Shown: in pieces, positions 59,501-64,000 of the stretch
Layout of the letters: each line of letters begins with the position of its first letter
Position numbering within the stretch: the stretch's first letter is position 1
Source: Hydractinia symbiolongicarpus
Taxonomy: Eukaryota > Cnidaria > Hydrozoa > Anthoathecata > Hydractiniidae
Reading direction: 5' to 3'
Length of the DNA stretch: 64,000 nt
Assembly: GCF_029227915.1 (NCBI RefSeq)
Contig: NC_079883.1
Location: 13,578,001-13,642,000, forward strand
The notes under the pieces: model-generated
What the model was told of the DNA's origin: nothing
Database searches by the model: none
The model's input: the letters and a program-made list of their open reading frames with translations, nothing else
Made by a program: the position numbers and the translations under genes

Positions 59501-59870
59501 AGGCGAGGACAAGCAAATCCATCTATTGTTTTTGTCAGTTATCCAGAAGATGAAGACCTTTGTGTGTTTAATGCATTGAATGTTATTTAGAACGCACCAG
59601 TGAATGGAGGAACGCAAGTGGTGCTTCATAGTTATTAATTAGTACTATTAGTCCTCATTAGGGTATGGTTAGCTCTACAATAGCTCGCTGGATTAAAACC
59701 GTGCTAAGAAAAGGCAGGGATTGATTTATGAAAAACTTTCGAAGCTCCCTCATATCAAACCATCATCATCATTCGCAAGAGGTAAAGCACGGACACGTTA
59801 AAAAAAAGTTATTCAGACGTTCCATCTGGTGTAATAGAGCAGAATCTTCATAAGAATGAAATATAAATAA
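56540..59870 (+). mobile_element. Degenerate DIRS-type (tyrosine-recombinase) retrotransposon
   Basis: Order matches a DIRS element. (1) Gag-like frame 56632-56949, then a split continuation to about 57230 (LFGKKYREHMANSN). (2) Pol leader 57440-57650 with FSAWKKL/SVMHGFKIPLIS-type text. (3) Reverse transcriptase 57660-58080: VPYEHFQMEGLH, DLKDAYFSVPL, YLDDMLIL catalytic block, NLGFLINLRKFVL. (4) RNase H 58260-58660: LKGWGAVCQGT, MWSQTEQILHINVLEL, QTDNMTALSFLLK. (5) A DNA-methylase-like or linker segment, 58660-58900. (6) Tyrosine recombinase 59370-59760: LALTSASRVLSIHNLD, STIARWIKTVLRK; the H-x-x-R region is damaged (APSYQT). Many frameshifts and stops occur, so the element cannot move on its own. 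Terminal repeats were not identified, so the ends are approximate. Confidence 0.88.
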
Positions 59871-60053
59871 TGAAATATTATCATTTTTTTCTCCACTGAG
59901 AAGTTTTAAAAAATTAACAATTATCTCACATTGACTTTCTTGCAGAAGTTATTTCATGCCCCTGCGAATGTAAAAACCTCTTCTAATGAAACTGAAGTGA
60001 AATTCAAGAATGTAATGTACGCAGTACTTTGTACGAAAGCTTATTAGGACCAT

Positions 60054-60127
60054 GTCTACACATTTTATTGATCAATGTTGTATTCTGAGATCGCAGCTTC
60101 CAGCATTGATTAATAAAATGTGTAGAC
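60054..60127. repeat. Hairpin with 24 bp arms
   Basis: GTCTACACATTTTATTGATCAATG (60054-60077 overall) is the inverse of 60104-60127 with 23 of 24 matches; loop 26 nt. It lies just right of the DIRS remnant. Confidence 0.85.
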
Positions 60128-60129
60128 TT

Positions 60130-60688
60130 CCGTACTTTTGGGTATTAAAAACAACACAGTTATTTCAATTCGTTCCACTAAGTTTATTTAAAAGAAGAAA
60201 TAACGAATATTGCTTTCTGATTGGTAGGTGTTTACGGACAAACATTTCGCCGCTAAAAGATAAAAACTGTTTCAACTTTCCGGTGGAGCACATTTTTCGA
60301 TTCAAAATCAAAACAAACAAAACTGTACATGCTCAGATACATTTTGACGTTAAATTTGCCTACCAATTCGCTCAGTGAAAATCCCCCTTTAGGCTAGGAA
60401 TTTGCTGAGATCTTTTACACAGAAATTAGTATAATCTATGTATAAGGAGCCTATGTACGGTTAGGTAACAATACTGCATGGATCCTGTGTGAACGTTTAA
60501 TCACAGATAATACGTATGCTCCCCCCCCCCTTTACTGCATCAGTTTCTTGCAAAGATTAATAATGTAAAATATAAACTTGTAAGAGAGAAATTTTTTTTT
60601 TTTAAATTTTTAAAAGTGAGTTGTAGAGTTATAAATTTGATTGTTGTTTCTCCATGTCAAAACTATTCTTGAATTTCACACAAAAGTA
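60130..60688. other. Intergenic, no gene seen
   Basis: The plus frame at 60052-60378 overlaps the hairpin and has no motif. A run of ten C lies at 60521-60530. Confidence 0.45.
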
Positions 60689-60807
60689 TCTGCCCGTCTG
60701 TCTGTCACGCAAAAAGGTAGCTTAGCTGCGCAGCTAGCGAGATGCACGCAATGCAATATAAAAATGACGGGCGAACCCGTGGATTTTTCCACGGGCTAAC
60801 GACTAGT
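60689..60807 (+). mobile_element. Helitron-like short repeat
   Basis: A/TCTGCCCGTCTGTCTGTCAC start, hairpin CCCGTGGA-loop-TCCACGGG (about 60774-60794) and CTAGT end at 60803-60807 followed by T, the expected A/T insertion context. 119 bp. Confidence 0.75.
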
Positions 60808-60809
60808 TA

Positions 60810-62767
60810 TATCAAAATTAGAGAAATTCCATTTTTGACCCCAGAGTTCTTTGAGAGAACGAGGTTTTAATCTCATAGCTCTGGGACGAGAATGAAGGGA
60901 ATTCGGTACTAGGTTTCTTGTCCATTTAGCATCTCAAAGAGGGTCAAGTATGAAAATATTATTTAAAAAATAATAACTAGCGAAAATGGTACAACCTCTA
61001 TGTGATTCTCGTTTTATTTGCGTGTTGGCCATATTTAATAGATTTGTTGGTAACAGAATATCATGCGGTGACTAAGGGCGTTAATACGGGAATGTAAACG
61101 CGTATATTAAATCTCTTCGCCAGCTTTTCGGCTTACGCCATCATCAGTACTATACAAAAGTTAAAAAAGTTTACTCTATTCTATATACAAAGTTGATACA
61201 TTAGAAACATCATAATACATGAAATAAAAGTAATTGAGTGTAAAGAAAGGAACAATTAAAAGATGTTATGTTTGTTAAAATATTAAGTTAAAAGACAATA
61301 TACGTGATACCATTACAAAATAAAAGAATCTTTTCAGTTTAGGAAACGTGTATTTCCTTATTTCTTTCTTCCAACGCAAGTCAAAGAGATTATATTGTTA
61401 TCTAGTTTCAAGCGGAATTTTCTTACTTGCCTAAATAACGCGCACAGGCCATTTTAAGCAACTACTTAATAAAAATAAACCCCCGTCAAGTAGGGCTTTT
61501 TTTAATTTTCTATGATTACCAACGCGCACCTATTTTTGTGACATATCAGTACAGTACGCTTCGGGAAAGTGGGAGTGAAGTGGAGGAAAAAAAAACTTTA
61601 ATTCACAGCTAATGTTTCTTCATTTTTTTACTGAATTTTTTTTAGCTTTTCTCAAAAAGACAAAGAAAAATCTGTATAAATTTTAGAAAAGAACGAAGAA
61701 TCCAAATTATGTATGATCACTGTATTTTTATAATTGTATGATTTACGAAAAAAAAGGAACTTCGTCTTTTTCCTGTAGATATGTATCTTTCTTCAATTTA
61801 TTAATATGCTAGTGTGCGCATGAAATTTAAGGTCTTTGCTACAGAGGTTATACAAAAATCGGTTCCGCAGTTAACTTGTTTGCCTCGTGTGTTAAGTTTC
61901 GCCCCCGATTTTATTTTCCTTTCATTATTACCGTGGGGTTTTGGTAATTATTATCTTTAGACGTTCACTAAATTAGTAAAAACACGGTATTTATAATGGC
62001 ATATTAAATTCTTGTGGCTTCTTAGTAACTGGACCCCGTTTATTCCCTAATTAGTGACATTATCAATGACGCTACCACCACTCCGGTACTATTTTCATAA
62101 ACAAACAGACAGAATGCGGATATTTCTGGTCCTTAAAACTCGACGTGTTCACCCGTTGTTTTGTAATCTTTTGCTTAGATTATCAGCTATTTTATAAAAC
62201 AATTTAGTATCCCCTGTTCGCTAGTTACCAAAAGGTAATAAAATTACCTTACGGACTCGCTTTAATCTTCGTCTAATATCTTTATAACTTGCTGTATTTT
62301 TATTTTACCTAATAAAGAAAAACGGTAAAGTCGGGAAATTTGTTCCAGAAAGAACTCCATCAATCAAAACACTATTTACCAGTCGGGTAGAGATGCAATT
62401 ATGTTTAAGCTAGGCAACGACAGGAAAGATAAATTAGCCAATCAGTTTATTTTAGTTCGTTTTTTAGAAATTCTTTTATTCTGTTTCGTTCCTTTACGTT
62501 CCGCTTCGTGAGAAGACTTTATGAAGTGAAAAACAACCTTGATGTGTCTGAATGTAATAACGACACTGATTAGATCACGCTAATTTTGTTGGCTTTTTAC
62601 TCGGCTTTTTACTCGACTCGTAGCTACGCATTTTTTGCCGGTAAGTATTAGTGAAAACAATAAAAATGTTGTTGTTGACGAAAATCAAGTAAAATGATTA
62701 TTTATAAAATTGGAGTCAACTTTTAGATTGCCCAACGCACCATTAGTTATATGTGTGTTTTTGTTGT
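60810..62767. other. Intergenic, no gene seen
   Basis: AT-rich. No frame of 60 codons or more, RNA gene or clear repeat was recognised. Confidence 0.5.
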
Positions 62768-62913
62768 ACTAGTCGTTAGCCCGTGGAAAAATCCACGGGT
62801 TCGCCCGTCCTTTTATACCGCATTGCGTGCGTCTCGCCACCTACGCAGCTAAACTACCATTTTGTGTGACAGACAGACGGACGGACAGACGTATACGGGT
62901 ATTATAATACAGA
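62768..62913 (-). mobile_element. Helitron-like short repeat (best-preserved copy)
   Basis: On the minus strand: A/TCTGTATTATAATACCCG start at 62913, a GTCTGTCCGTCCGTCTGTC microsatellite, GCAATGCGGTATAAAAG, then hairpin CCCGTGGA-loop-TCCACGGG and CTAGT ending at 62768. 146 bp with full family features. Confidence 0.78.
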
Positions 62914-64000
62914 TTAATACTAAAAGACAAGTGCAGCTCATGACCCTTGAATGTTGTCTAGGAATCTATATATTTCTTTTCCAGAATATCTGTTGGTTTT
63001 AGAGATATAAGTCTTAAATGTTTTGCTAATTATGCGAAATTATGACATCATCAACTATCTCTTATTTTCAAACATGTTTAACTTAAGTGATACACTTGTA
63101 GAACGTCCCAACACACGTAAAAAATAACGGGATCGAAAGTATTACCATTACAACCTTAACTTTTGGTAGACTTATACGAATGTTTTAAAAAATGATTAGG
63201 ATAAATAGACACGGTTGACCAGAAGAATCAAATTTAGTACATATGTAAAGTATTGTCTTTAAAGAGTCTTGAAAAGCACTTGTTGGTTTAGGCGATTGTG
63301 TAAGAAAAGGGTCTACCTAATTTCTGAAGTTTTGAAAGTTTTATCTTCCGCGAAAATGTCTGCTTCTAATGACTTTTATTGCAGCAGCTAGCAATAATTT
63401 TTTGTTGGGGATCAACATTTTAAAATAATGAAATCCTAGTTGAAAATTGTTTTTGTTTGACATATTTATTCGATCAATTCAAAAAGAAGCTTTTAACACT
63501 TTTGTGTGGTGTGGGAGCCAGCTGGTTTTATTAAAAAAAAACATTTAAACACTGCTTAAAAAGTCTACACCCTGGAGGTAGCTAGCTATATGACTTATTT
63601 CGAAGCCTTTACGAAATCTAAAACATATATATTAAAAAATACTAATAATACTAATTGCCGCCCCATGCTGCCCCATTATGGGGCGGCTTTTAGTCCGCCA
63701 GGAGTAAATAAAAAGATTTTTTTGCTTAGCGATATCTTGCGTTTCGTGCTGTGCTACTTGATTTCGTGTAAACAAACTACTTAAGTAGTACAGCTTCGAA
63801 GTAGCACGAACTTTAAAATAAACGAATAGAACCTAAGAAAAATTTCATTGTGAAGCTGTACTTAAAAGCCAGGTTTGGGCAATTAAAGTCATTTCTATGG
63901 TCGCCGCGATCATAGAAAGGTTTGAGTGAGTATCACTGTGTAACTGACACTGATGCGATGATGACAGTGATCTTTTAAGAATCTTTTAATGGTGACAACT
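62914..64000. other. Intergenic, window end
   Basis: No supported gene. The frame at 63590-63784 covers a GC-rich hairpin (10 bp arms, GCCGCCCCAT at 63657-63666 and ATGGGGCGGC at 63678-63687, loop 11) in otherwise AT-rich DNA. A run of 9 A at about 63531-63541 and other A/T runs are the rest. Confidence 0.5.

Overview
The window is AT-rich animal nuclear DNA. It has spliced genes with GT/AG introns, secreted metazoan protein families, eukaryotic tRNA genes and much retrotransposon debris. The gene content (a gremlin/DAN-type cystine knot, a PAN-type module next to an unclassified secreted domain, a short LRR-EGF membrane protein) and the mobile elements (CR1/L2-like LINE pieces, a DIRS retrotransposon, tRNA-derived SINEs, Helitron-like short repeats, foldback MITEs) suggest a cnidarian, possibly a hydrozoan. 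That placement is inference; no species-diagnostic marker was found.

Layout. 1-960: LINE endonuclease piece on the minus strand. 2.4-2.9 kb: decayed protein-coding remnant, minus. 5.9-7.8 kb: gremlin-like secreted cystine-knot gene (minus) flanked by a ~190 bp direct repeat. 8-19 kb: essentially gene-free, with SINE copies and other repeats. 19.1-23 kb: a nest of short repeats carrying two duplicated tRNA-Leu(TAA) genes. 23-29.2 kb: no gene seen. 29.2-33.2 kb: a secreted-protein gene on the minus strand, with a first exon carrying a signal peptide and PAN-like module and a terminal exon carrying a ~145-residue domain. 30.1-30.5 kb, inside that gene: three tandem Helitron-like repeats. 35.2-36.4 kb: two foldback/TIR elements. 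39.8-41 kb: a SINE and a LINE reverse-transcriptase piece. 44.5-48.8 kb: the best gene, eight coding exons giving 554 residues. 52.0-53.4 kb: an LRR-EGF membrane protein, minus, with an apparent single-base frameshift. 56.5-59.9 kb: a degenerate DIRS element. The rest is repeat-bearing intergenic DNA.

The most notable object is the 44.5-48.8 kb gene. Joining exons by splice consensus and reading phase gives a signal peptide, a full ENPP-type phosphodiesterase domain with its metal ligands and threonine nucleophile, and then a Cu/Zn-superoxide-dismutase-like C-terminal domain. That second domain keeps the fold landmarks and the disulfide cysteines but has lost nearly all metal ligands. I do not know this pairing as a described architecture.

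The genes do not form an operon or visible pathway. What they share is that all four predicted proteins enter the secretory route: an extracellular phosphodiesterase, a BMP-antagonist-like ligand, a PAN-like secreted protein and an LRR-EGF surface protein.
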